Source of the DNA: an uncultured Sphingomonadaceae bacterium
Lineage (GTDB): Bacteria; Pseudomonadota; Alphaproteobacteria; Sphingomonadales; Sphingomonadaceae
DNA length: 64,000 nt
NCBI GenBank assembly: GCA_947496865.1
Contig: CANMEE010000002.1
Coordinates: 124,001 to 188,000 of the forward strand
Direction of reading: 5' to 3'
Both the position numbers and the translations under genes were made by a program. The notes below the pieces were generated by a model. That model was not told where the DNA came from and made no database searches. It saw only the letters and a program-made list of their open reading frames with translations. This document shows, piece after piece, positions 33,374-41,059 of this stretch (the first letter of the stretch is position 1; each line of letters starts with the position of its first letter).

Positions 33374-35191
33374 TCAGGCCGTTTCGACACGGTAGAGCGC
33401 GTAGGGAAGCGGCGCATATTCCACGGGCAGTTTTTGCCCCGCCAGTAATTCCCGTGATACAAACTTAGCCGGAGAAAACACCAGATGATCGCCCACGTCA
33501 GCCGCCGCAATTGTGCGAGCGGTAGACAAGGACAAAGCGGCGTCACCGGATTTCAGCCAATCCAGGTCGGGTTTGTAAAACAACCACAAATGCCGCCCAT
33601 TTGCGCTTCCCAGCCGATGTACGCCTTCGCCAATATCGGGCGCGGCCACTAGCTGGCTCTCATCAAACGCTTGGTTAGTGGCGGTATGATAGAGCAAAGC
33701 AGCCAGTGCATTGACGGCTGGCAGATCGTCACCGGTAAGCAAGCCGTCCATGTCTATTGGATCGCCCAGTGTGCAATAGGTGAAAGTTCCACCAAACCCT
33801 TCAGTTCGCTCTTCAACATTGCGTTCGCCGGTTACGATAAAAGCGCCATCTTTCACTGTTTTGGCAATTCTGTCATATTTGGGTCCGTCCAGCGTTTCAA
33901 TTTTCTGGACCTGTTCCATCAAGCTATTAGCGTTCTTCAGTTGGGTAAATGTAATGGGTTTCCGCAATAATTCATTGCGCAGCGTTCCTTTAAACGCATA
34001 GCCATTGATAACACGCCGGACACGTTCAGCTGTAAGCTCATTGGCATAATCCTCACCTTCCACCAAAATGAATTTACGGCTGCCACCGTCGCCAGCATTT
34101 GCTTTTAAAACAGCATGGGCGGTCGTTCCTGATCCTGCAAAGGAATCTAAAATTACGCCATCTTGCGGTGCACCTAATGCTATTACTCTTTCCAACAACC
34201 GGCTTGGCTTCGGCGATATGAATATATCAACATCCGGCTCAGAAAAGATTTGCAAAATTTCTCGTTTGGATTCCTGCGTGTGGCCAACGTCTGACCAGTG
34301 CCAAATTGTTTGCGGCACGCGTCCTTCACGTACCTCTGAAAGAAAAATTTTCGGCGCGGGAACGTTATTGCCATCTTCTCCCCACCATATACGATTGTCT
34401 GAATTGAGGGAGTTCAATTTTTCTTCTGATACACGCCAGAATGAGCCGGGAGGTGGCCCTTCAATAATTCGGCCACCGGGGCAAGTTATCGAATAAGTCC
34501 CTTTACTGTAATAATTTCTTGCCGCAAGATTGTTGGGTCTCCAACGCCCCCTTGGATCATTGTCGAGATTTTTGTAAACATCGTCTTGCCCTTCTGTTCG
34601 CTTGAGAAGGTTCGGCTTCCATTTCTGAATATCTTTTGCATAAACCAACAAATAGTCGTGATCAGAGGAAAAATACTGAACGGTGGCCTTGGGCGCATAA
34701 TTTTTGTGCCAGATAACAGTATCAACGAAATTTCCAGCTCCAAATATTTCATCCAATATGGAACGGGCATGATGAATTTCATTTTCATCAAGTGTTATCC
34801 AGAAGCTTCCGTTTTCAGCCAGCAGATCATGCAGCAATCTTAAACGCGGCCACATCATGCTTGCCCATTTGTCATGGCGCAAACCATCTTCAAGCCCAAT
34901 TGGGTTATCTTTCAGCCATTCCTTAATCATGGGAGAATTGACGTTATCGTTATACGCCCAGCCTTCATTGCCAGTGTTATAGGGCGGGTCGATAAAGATG
35001 CAGTCCACCTTGCCAGCATGTGTCGGCAACAGCGCCTTTAAGCCATGTAAATTGTCACCGTGAATTATCAGATTACCATCCAACGCGGGTTCGCCAATCC
35101 CTTTGTCTGCATGAATTTCCAGCGGACGAAAGGGCACCGTCAAATGGTGATTATAGACAAACTCTTTACCCTTGAAATTCAGTTCTGGCAC
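33374..35191 (-). CDS. Type III DNA methyltransferase, Mod subunit
   Basis: I start the protein at GTG 35191, because AGGGGAG (35201–35207) lies nine bases upstream and the resulting start PELNFKGKEFVYNHHLTVPF matches how such Mod proteins begin. The frame stays open up to TTG 35275; that extension carries a CxxC…C pattern and might be real. With the 605-residue form, DPPY is at 68–71 and FAGSGTT at 351–357, the β-class order of N6-adenine methyltransferases. The central part is the target-recognition domain. It leads the mod–res–membrane-protein operon. Confidence 0.93.
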   Translation of the reverse strand: MPELNFKGKEFVYNHHLTVPFRPLEIHADKGIGEPALDGNLIIHGDNLHGLKALLPTHAGKVDCIFIDPPYNTGNEGWAYNDNVNSPMIKEWLKDNPIGLEDGLRHDKWASMMWPRLRLLHDLLAENGSFWITLDENEIHHARSILDEIFGAGNFVDTVIWHKNYAPKATVQYFSSDHDYLLVYAKDIQKWKPNLLKRTEGQDDVYKNLDNDPRGRWRPNNLAARNYYSKGTYSITCPGGRIIEGPPPGSFWRVSEEKLNSLNSDNRIWWGEDGNNVPAPKIFLSEVREGRVPQTIWHWSDVGHTQESKREILQIFSEPDVDIFISPKPSRLLERVIALGAPQDGVILDSFAGSGTTAHAVLKANAGDGGSRKFILVEGEDYANELTAERVRRVINGYAFKGTLRNELLRKPITFTQLKNANSLMEQVQKIETLDGPKYDRIAKTVKDGAFIVTGERNVEERTEGFGGTFTYCTLGDPIDMDGLLTGDDLPAVNALAALLYHTATNQAFDESQLVAAPDIGEGVHRLGSANGRHLWLFYKPDLDWLKSGDAALSLSTARTIAAADVGDHLVFSPAKFVSRELLAGQKLPVEYAPLPYALYRVETA

Positions 35192-35315
35192 GTGTGGCAA
35201 CTCCCCTGTTGAACAATGCTTAGCAGGATAGCGCAAATTGCCACAAGCATTGCATTCGACTTTTAAGGCGTTCAATAAAGTAATAGAAACCGACTTGGCC
35301 GTTTAGGGGTAATTT

Positions 35316-35951
35316 ATGACAGGTGGAATAGTCTACGTCCTTACGAATGAGGCTATGCCCGGTTATGTCAAAATTGGTCTGACGCAGCAAAATGACGTGG
35401 GCGATAGGGTTAAGCAGCTAGATAACACTTCTATTCCCGTTCCGTTTGAATGTTATTTTGCGGCACATGTAGAAGATTGCCGGAAGGTTGAACGGACCTT
35501 GCATTTTGTTTTTGGCGGAGATCGTGCCAGAAGAAATCGAGAGTTTTTCACTATCGAACCGGATTTAGCCAAGGCTATCATTGAATTGGTTGCTATCGAC
35601 AAAATCGACTTAACCGATGAAGAACAGGATATTGATCCGAAAGAACGCCAAGACATTGAAGAATTGCGCTCAAGGCGCGAGATTCGGACCTTTAAAACTC
35701 TCAATGTTCCAATCGGAAGCGAGCTAACCTTTGTCAAAGATGATCAAGTTACGTGTTTAGTTTCCGGCACCCGCAAAGTCACTTTTGAAGGCAAAGAACT
35801 CAGTCCATCAGCGGCTGCCTTGGAAGTAATTCATCAGATGGGATACGAATGGACATCAGTGAACGGTATGGAATATTGGACTTATAACGGTTTGCGGCTT
35901 TGTGATATTGGTAAACCCAATGCGGATGACGATGAAGACGAGTTGGAGTAA
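35316..35951 (+). CDS. GIY-YIG nuclease-domain protein with C-terminal DUF4357/RAMA-like domain
   Basis: The 211-residue protein starts GGIVYVLTNEAMPGYVKIGLT, the GIY-YIG β-hairpin, followed by the arginine in GDRVKQLDNTSIPVPFE and glutamates in KVERTLH and NREFFTI. This is the T5orf172-type subgroup. Residues 140–205 (GSELTFVKDDQVTCLVSG … LSPSAAALEVIHQMGYEW … YWTYNGLRL) resemble DUF4357/RAMA domains, which occur with restriction and methylase proteins (established knowledge). AGGGG lies before the ATG. It is divergent from mod across 124 bp and may be an auxiliary or modification-reading nuclease. Confidence 0.85.
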   Translation: MTGGIVYVLTNEAMPGYVKIGLTQQNDVGDRVKQLDNTSIPVPFECYFAAHVEDCRKVERTLHFVFGGDRARRNREFFTIEPDLAKAIIELVAIDKIDLTDEEQDIDPKERQDIEELRSRREIRTFKTLNVPIGSELTFVKDDQVTCLVSGTRKVTFEGKELSPSAAALEVIHQMGYEWTSVNGMEYWTYNGLRLCDIGKPNADDDEDELE

Positions 35952-35957
35952 CTTTCC

Positions 35958-37049
35958 TCAATCCACTCGTTCTAGGACCAGTTTAGCAAGCGCTCTAATT
36001 TCTTCATTTGAAGAAACACCTGTTTTGTTTTGACCAAACCCACGGATTAACGCTGCCTGCCTATGGGGTGCCACGCTGCCATAACTTGTCAACGTTGTGA
36101 GCACCTGTTGGTGTCCGAGGTTTTGAGACCACGACTTAAACTCTTCCACCGTTGTGCAACTGCGTTCGCCAAGTTGGACCAGCGTATTGCGGAAACTATG
36201 TGGATTGAAGTATGGTAATCCAGCCGCTTCAAATGCTGATTTGAATATATCGCGGATCGGTCCAGCGCTTTTCCATCCTTCGCGAGTGAGACCCACCGGT
36301 ACAAATCCGCCTTCCGGTCCCAATCCGATTTGGGTTTTCGGAAACAACGGATCATCTTCGCCCCAAAGCAAATTTGACCGCAAATGCTGGCACCAGTCAG
36401 TCACCATTTCCAAGGCCTTGCCTCCAACAGAAAAAAACCATGTTGAAAATGATTTGGAAGCCTTGGTCCTTACTTCGCGCGCATCTTGATGGACAACGCC
36501 TTCAGCCAGATCGATATGCTTCAACTTGAATGAAGCCATCGCCCCGTCGCGTGCGCCGGTCAAAATGGTAAAGGCTATCAGGGCACGGTTGCGCAGTTCG
36601 ATGTCGGTTCCGGCTGGCATGGCCTCCAACACATGATGGATTTGTTCCAATGTCGGCACCGGTTTTTCGCTGCTCACCTTGGCTTTGCGGACATCCTTGT
36701 CTGACAGATTGAAGTAGTGCGCATCATCAAATGCCAACTTAGATTTGTAACCCGGCTGGCCAGCAAGCCAAATGAAAAAGGCTTTGAGTGTCGAAAGCGT
36801 GGAATGAACGGTAGCGCGGCTTAGAGGCTTTCCGGTTTGCACTGAATTTTGTGTGCCCAGTTTTCTCTTGAAGGCCATCGCCTGTTGCTTATGAAATTTG
36901 CGAAAGTCTTTGTGCCCATTCGCTTCTTCAAAGCGCGATAGCGCCTTTGCAACGGCATCGATAGAGCTTTCATCCCGACGCATCGCCTCTTTCAGATATT
37001 GAAAATATTCCCGCTTGATCCGGGTGTTTGCTGCATTGTGCTTTGCCAT
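35958..37049 (-). CDS. Second tyrosine recombinase of the island
   Basis: The 363-residue protein has an N-terminal SAM-like binding domain (about 1–125) and a catalytic domain with R in TGARDGAMASFKLKHIDL, HSFRNTLVQLGE (HxxR), SQNLGHQQ (H) and the tyrosine in TLTSYGSV. All catalytic residues seem present. It differs strongly from the island integrase. It is the third gene of a tightly packed cassette (gaps of 5 and 3 bp) with an excisionase-like protein and a zinc-ribbon HTH protein. It may move its own smaller element or invert DNA. Confidence 0.85.
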   Translation of the reverse strand: MAKHNAANTRIKREYFQYLKEAMRRDESSIDAVAKALSRFEEANGHKDFRKFHKQQAMAFKRKLGTQNSVQTGKPLSRATVHSTLSTLKAFFIWLAGQPGYKSKLAFDDAHYFNLSDKDVRKAKVSSEKPVPTLEQIHHVLEAMPAGTDIELRNRALIAFTILTGARDGAMASFKLKHIDLAEGVVHQDAREVRTKASKSFSTWFFSVGGKALEMVTDWCQHLRSNLLWGEDDPLFPKTQIGLGPEGGFVPVGLTREGWKSAGPIRDIFKSAFEAAGLPYFNPHSFRNTLVQLGERSCTTVEEFKSWSQNLGHQQVLTTLTSYGSVAPHRQAALIRGFGQNKTGVSSNEEIRALAKLVLERVD

Positions 37050-37052
37050 GGT

Positions 37053-37532
37053 TTATTGCTCCGTCATTTTGTCACAATTTAGGGAAGGTTCCGTCCGCTC
37101 AATTAGGCTTGCCGGTGCTTCCCTTATTTGAACCTCCAAATTTGGCATCACGGCCTCGATTGAAGCGAGCGTAGTCCGCCGGTGCATGAAGGTTTCGCAA
37201 TCAGCGCACATGGCCTTCAGATTGCCGGATTTGGTATTCATCGGCACATATTCCACCATGCCTAATGCTGGAGGACGTGGTTCACGGCATTTGAAGCAAT
37301 AGATTGTTCCGGGCGGGCATGGGCGCTTTGCCACCTTGCGCCTCTTTTCGAGCCAGCCGCGCAATTCAATGCCCAATATCAAAACTGGCCGCGTTCCTTC
37401 AACAGTCGGCAATCCCGCCTTGATCCAGTTCCGGACTGAACCTTTATGCACGCCAAGCGTTCGCGTCACCTCTTCAACAGAATAAGAGCGATGCAACTTG
37501 GCAAGGCGCGGATTGATCCGCTTGCGGGGCAT
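37053..37532 (-). CDS. HTH and zinc-ribbon protein of the recombinase cassette
   Basis: The 159-residue protein has an N-terminal HTH (YSVEEVTRTLGVHKGSVRNWIKAGLP, MerR/terminase-small-subunit-like). A basic linker follows, then two cysteine pairs, CFKC and CADC, about 30 residues apart, likely binding one zinc. It starts 5 bp after the excisionase stop and ends 3 bp before the recombinase. I know no described function. It is probably a DNA-binding directionality or target-choice factor for the recombinase, an inference from gene order. Confidence 0.7.
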   Translation of the reverse strand: MPRKRINPRLAKLHRSYSVEEVTRTLGVHKGSVRNWIKAGLPTVEGTRPVLILGIELRGWLEKRRKVAKRPCPPGTIYCFKCREPRPPALGMVEYVPMNTKSGNLKAMCADCETFMHRRTTLASIEAVMPNLEVQIREAPASLIERTEPSLNCDKMTEQ

Positions 37533-37537
37533 GGGAA

Positions 37538-37705
37538 TTACTCTTGGCTATCGATTAAGCGACGGATGGATGCAGTTTTGATCAAATGCCGCCGTCCGAA
37601 TTTGACCGTTTCCAGCCGCCCTTCCTTGATAAGCACATAAATTGAAGTGCGGCCCAAACCCAATGCTTTCGCCGCGGCTGTGATCGAGATTGTAACTGGT
37701 TCCAT
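37538..37705 (-). CDS. Excisionase/AlpA-like HTH protein
   Basis: The 55-residue protein begins MEPVTISITAAAKALGLGRTSI and continues with IKEGRLETVKFGRRHLIK, the winged-helix pattern of the HTH_17/excisionase family. ATG 37705 is supported by GGAG seven bases upstream. It starts the three-gene recombinase cassette. Proteins of this type bind DNA at element ends and set the direction of recombination, or activate gene expression. Confidence 0.85.
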   Translation of the reverse strand: MEPVTISITAAAKALGLGRTSIYVLIKEGRLETVKFGRRHLIKTASIRRLIDSQE

Positions 37706-37814
37706 TGTGCTACTCCGTTTATGATTCACACATGTATGTGTGTGTTCAGGAGCATTTTTAATCGCCGAAAATTAGAAATAAATCGGACACAAACCGGCAC
37801 AAAGGGTCAATAAC

Positions 37815-38531
37815 CTAGTCAGCGTCGATCATTGCTTGCCACAATGAACGCGCCTTTTTGCGGATAGTTGTTTCGCCAGCATATATTCCTTGACTGGCAA
37901 GCCATTCTAACATCGCCCTTTCAATGTCGGCCTGTGTTTTTGGGTCAAGATCACCGTTATGAAGCTTGACTGCAATCGCCGCCCACATTGTATCCCAATG
38001 TTTTGCTAATGGCTTACCGCCGCGATTTTTGACTGGTTCAGTCTGGGTCGTTTCCGTTATGGAGATTTGTGCATTGCTTAGGCGTGCGGCCAACTCGCCT
38101 TTACTGGTCTTTATAAACGTGAAGCGATGAATTTCTAGTTGCTTGAAAATTCGGGCACGCGCTTCCGCGAAAAGCTTTTCCCCGGCCGTCCGAGCACTGC
38201 GGTTGCTTTCTCCGCTCCCGGAAAAATTCACAGCTTTCTGCAAATGCGGCTCATATCCCCTGAACACTGCGGTTGCGCTGGACGAAATGAGCGCGAAAGC
38301 ATCTGTATCCTGGGCCACCGCCGCCACGTCATCGATTGCCTTCTCGACGAAAGCACTCGCCTCCTCTTCAATGATTCTGACCGCATTTTTGATTGTTGCA
38401 CCAGAGCGCAAAAGACCTTTGGCTGCATGGTCCGCATGCATCGACTTTTGTTTTTCTTCGGTAATGCGCAAACTCTCAGAACTCAAATGTTCGAGAATCA
38501 TTCGGATTTGATTGCGTTCTAATTCGTCCAC
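37815..38531 (-). CDS. Island orphan protein, helical, function unknown
   Basis: The 238-residue protein starts at GTG 38531 or perhaps ATG 38501. It is largely helical with a coiled region (about 1–75), a middle with EKLFAEARARIFKQLEIHRF and a C-terminal domain GGKPLAKHWDTMWAAIAVKL … WLASQGIYAGETTIRKKARSLW. The end looks like a small helical DNA-binding or adaptor module and is of a sort found next to integrases in alphaproteobacterial islands. I cannot name a function. It is 32 bp from the integrase stop, on the same strand. Confidence 0.65.
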   Translation of the reverse strand: MDELERNQIRMILEHLSSESLRITEEKQKSMHADHAAKGLLRSGATIKNAVRIIEEEASAFVEKAIDDVAAVAQDTDAFALISSSATAVFRGYEPHLQKAVNFSGSGESNRSARTAGEKLFAEARARIFKQLEIHRFTFIKTSKGELAARLSNAQISITETTQTEPVKNRGGKPLAKHWDTMWAAIAVKLHNGDLDPKTQADIERAMLEWLASQGIYAGETTIRKKARSLWQAMIDAD

Positions 38532-38563
38532 CTTGCAAGAGTTACCGAGAAATGAGAGGTTGT

Positions 38564-39790
38564 CTAGTTGCAGTTAAGTTTTTGAAAAAATTGCACCACT
38601 TCCCCGCCGGTGCGAAGCTGCTCCAGATGATCGCTCCACCATTGCGCCATTTGCACCCGCTCACCCCAGTGCTTTCCACGATGGTATGCGGCCCGGACAG
38701 AATTGCTGTCTTTATGCCCAAGTGCGCGCTCAATAGCATCGGCACTCCATTTCCCGCTTTCGTTAAGCAATGTGCTGGCCATTGAGCGAAAGCCATGCGC
38801 CGTCATTTCTTTGCCCGAATATCCGAGCCGCCGGAGAGAGGCATTGATTGTATTTTCAGACATCGGACGATTACCCGGATAGAGCGAGGAAAAAACATAT
38901 TGCTGCCCCTCGCTTATGACTTTCGCGGATTCCAGCAATTCCAACGCCTGCAATGAAAGTGGAACAACATGCGGGTCGCGCATTTTCATTTTCTCGGCTG
39001 GTATCGTCCAGATTTCCTTTTCCAAATCAAATTCTTGCCATTCAGCACGACGCAATTCACCGGGTCGCACAAACACATGGGGGGTCAGTTTTAGGGCGAT
39101 GCATGTTAGAGGCTGGCCTTGATAACCATCTATCGCACGCAACAATTCACCGACTGCCTTTGGCTCCAGTATTGCGCTGTGGTGCGTTACTTTGGGGGCC
39201 ACCAATGCGCCTCTCAGCAGATTGGACGGATCGGCTGTCGCGCGTGATGTCGCCACCGCATATCGGAAAACCCTTCCAGCAAACGATCTCATACGGCGTG
39301 CTGTCTCCAAATGCCCTTTGGCTTCAATCTTTTGAAGGGATTCAAGCAAATCGGCTGGCGTGATTTCTGTTATGGCTCGATTCCCAAGATCGGGTTCAAG
39401 TAGTGACAACAGCCAGCGTGTTTTCTTGATGGTAACAGCCGCGCGGCCTTCCTTTGCCGATTTTTCAATAAATTCATCGGCAATTGCCTTGAAGGTGTTC
39501 GCTGCATTCCGTTTGGCTGATTTGGTCTGTTCTAGTTTGACGCTTGCAGGGTCCGCTCCGTTTGCCAGCAACGTCCTTGCTTCGTCGCGTCGTTTCCGGG
39601 CCTCTTTCAACGATACATCTGGATAGACGCCCAACGAAAGCTTCTTTTCCTTGCCCAATACCCGGTATTTGAGCCGCCAAAGCTTTCCGCCACTAGGCTG
39701 AAGCAACAGGAACAACCCTCTTTCATCAAAAAGCTTGATGGGTTTCGGGCCATGTTTAGCCGCTTTAATTGCTGTATCAGTCAATGCCAT
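38564..39790 (-). CDS. Island integrase, P4-like tyrosine recombinase
   Basis: I start it at ATG 39790, giving 408 residues: MALTDTAIKAAKHGPKPIKL and LSLGVYPDVSLKEARKRRDEA form the DUF4102-type N-terminal arm-binding domain of P4-like integrases. The catalytic part has HVFVRPGELRRAEW (R), MTAHGFRSMASTLLNE (HxxR), ALGHKDSNSVRAAY (H and Y). Such enzymes target tRNA 3' ends. The gene lies 167 bp from tRNA-Leu with putative arm sites over its start region, suggesting that the integrase also controls its own promoter. Confidence 0.94.
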   Translation of the reverse strand: MALTDTAIKAAKHGPKPIKLFDERGLFLLLQPSGGKLWRLKYRVLGKEKKLSLGVYPDVSLKEARKRRDEARTLLANGADPASVKLEQTKSAKRNAANTFKAIADEFIEKSAKEGRAAVTIKKTRWLLSLLEPDLGNRAITEITPADLLESLQKIEAKGHLETARRMRSFAGRVFRYAVATSRATADPSNLLRGALVAPKVTHHSAILEPKAVGELLRAIDGYQGQPLTCIALKLTPHVFVRPGELRRAEWQEFDLEKEIWTIPAEKMKMRDPHVVPLSLQALELLESAKVISEGQQYVFSSLYPGNRPMSENTINASLRRLGYSGKEMTAHGFRSMASTLLNESGKWSADAIERALGHKDSNSVRAAYHRGKHWGERVQMAQWWSDHLEQLRTGGEVVQFFQKLNCN

Positions 39791-39847
39791 CTGGGGGCCA
39801 CTCCTATTGGTCCATATACCAATGGCCCCCAACGTGGCCCCCAAAAG
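39791..39847. promoter_or_regulatory. Right-end integrase arm-type sites (three boxes)
   Basis: TGGCCCCCAA occurs at 39823–39832 and 39835–39844 in the same orientation, and an inverted copy (CTGGGGGCCA) at 39791–39800 directly upstream of the integrase ATG. The 12-bp spacing of the pair equals that at the left end. The boxes overlap the likely integrase promoter. Confidence 0.7.
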
Positions 39848-39956
39848 ATCGTGATTGCACACGAACGCGGGCGGACGTCAACGGTCACTTAAAGAGCGTT
39901 TTTAGCAGTTTTGCTGGGGTTTCGCAAGCTTTGACGAACGCTTGCGATCATATGAA

Positions 39957-39978
39957 TGGTGCCCAGAAGAGGACTCGA
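39957..39978. repeat. Right attachment-site repeat of the island
   Basis: The last 22 bases of tRNA-Leu, TGGTGCCC then AGAAGAGGACTCGA on the plus strand, match the left repeat at 30212–30232 with one extra C. Integration therefore restores the complete tRNA 3' end. Confidence 0.85.
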
Positions 39979-40043
39979 ACCTCCACATCCTTGCGAATAC
40001 TAGCACCTGAAGCTAGCGCGTCTACCAATTCCGCCATCTGGGC
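39957..40043 (-). tRNA. tRNA-Leu(CAG)
   Basis: The 87-base gene includes an encoded CCA (39957–39959). The acceptor stem is GCCCAGA/TCTGGGC, the D-arm has GGCGGAATTGGTAGACGC, the anticodon loop is TTCAGGT giving CAG, a long variable arm of class II type follows and the T-arm has GGTTCGAGTCC. It is the integration target of the neighbouring island and remains intact. Confidence 0.95.
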
Positions 40044-40367
40044 ACGGGGTAGAGGCGAGCCATTAGGCTAGGGTGGTGATGATTGTCAACCAACCCCTGA
40101 CATTCTTCTTTCGTCCGCCCGCCGATTGTTCGCCTTCTATGGAATGTTGATATTTCCGTGCGCGAGTTTCCATAATTTTGCTGTGCTACTTGGTCGCTTT
40201 TGTGCAACGATGGATCATGATCAAAGCGAACCTTTTCGATTCAAAATTTACATCCGCCGTTGTCGATGTAAGGCTCAACGGAATTTCCCCCTTTAATCGC
40301 TTGTCATCCGTGACTTTTAACAATGATCTTTTCATGGGGCCTTTGTCGTCGCAGGAGTATTTTTAAG
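40044..40367. other. Gap holding the tRNA-Leu promoter; otherwise no gene seen
   Basis: On the minus strand TTGACA (40089–40084), an 18-bp spacer and TAATGG (40065–40060) lie at the right distance to transcribe tRNA-Leu. On the plus side the only element seen is the AGGAG box of the GST gene. No protein-like frame is apparent. Confidence 0.6.
40060..40089 (-). promoter_or_regulatory. Promoter of tRNA-Leu(CAG)
   Basis: The −35 box is TTGACA (40089–40084), the spacer 18 bp and the −10 box TAATGG (40065–40060). The start would fall about ten bases before the tRNA 5' end. The same TTGAC core precedes the two other tRNA genes of the window. Confidence 0.65.
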
Positions 40368-41057
40368 ATGATCGATCTCTATTTCGCACCCACGCCGAAT
40401 GGTTGGAAAATCAGCGTTATGTTGGAAGAATCCGGGCTCGATTACCGAGTGAAATGGGTCAATATTGGCGCTGGTGAGCAGTTTGAGCCGGATTTTCTGG
40501 CGATTAGTCCGAACAACCGGATACCGGCAATTGTCGACCATGATCCCGTAGAAGGGGATGAGCCGATTAGCGTGTTCGAGACCGGTGCGATCCTGCTCTA
40601 TCTGGCGAATAAGGCCGAGAAATTCCTGCCCGACGACCTGCACGGCCAGATTGCCGCAACCGAATGGTTGATGTGGCAAATGGGCGGGCTGGGGCCGATG
40701 ATGGGGCAGCATGGACATTTTAAACTCTATGCGCCCGAACGGATTGCCTATGCCACGGAGCGCTATCGCAATGAGGTGTTGCGGTTGTTCGGGGTGATGG
40801 ATCGCCGGTTGGCCGAGCATGCGCATCTTGCTGGAGCAGATTATAGCATTGCCGACATGGCCTGTTTCCCATGGGTGCAGACTTATAAGCGGCAGGAAAT
40901 AGCACTTGCGGATTTTCCGCATGTACAGCGTTGGTATGAAAGTTTGAAGCAACGCGAAGGCTTGCGGCGCGGAATGGCTTTGGGGCGCGACAAGATTAAT
41001 CGTAACCCACAGGATGATGCTGACGTGCGGAAAACTTTGTTCGGGATAAAGGAATAG
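40368..41057 (+). CDS. Glutathione S-transferase
   Basis: The 229-residue protein starts at ATG 40368 with AGGAG upstream; a start at 40323 has no such signal. The N-terminal thioredoxin-like domain contains LYFAPTPNGWKISVMLEESG, NNRIPAIVD (the cis-proline) and VFETGAILLYLANK (glutathione γ-glutamyl binding). The C-terminal helical domain has YSIADMACFPWV. It resembles the YfcG/Ure2p-like group. It is the first gene of an operon with a DSBA-type isomerase (2 bp) and a crotonase. Confidence 0.93.
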   Translation: MIDLYFAPTPNGWKISVMLEESGLDYRVKWVNIGAGEQFEPDFLAISPNNRIPAIVDHDPVEGDEPISVFETGAILLYLANKAEKFLPDDLHGQIAATEWLMWQMGGLGPMMGQHGHFKLYAPERIAYATERYRNEVLRLFGVMDRRLAEHAHLAGADYSIADMACFPWVQTYKRQEIALADFPHVQRWYESLKQREGLRRGMALGRDKINRNPQDDADVRKTLFGIKE

Positions 41058-41059
41058 CC

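Larger units (their letters stand above)
30212..39978. mobile_element. Genomic island at tRNA-Leu(CAG) carrying a type III restriction–modification system
   Basis: The right end overlaps the 3' end of tRNA-Leu(CAG); the left end at 30212–30232 repeats those bases with a single C missing. The integrase gene lies immediately beside the tRNA, transcribed away from it. Paired TGGCCCCCAA boxes occur just inside both ends. Cargo: coupled membrane protein, res, mod, GIY-YIG protein, a second recombinase cassette, an orphan protein and integrase. These features together are characteristic of an integrated island of about 9.7 kb. No conjugation or phage structural genes are present, so it would need helper functions to move. 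Confidence 0.88.

Noticed and set aside
37538-38531. Toxin–antitoxin pair made of the AlpA-like protein and the orphan protein
   Set aside because: The two genes are separated by over 100 bp, neither has a toxin signature, and the AlpA-like gene clearly belongs with the recombinase.
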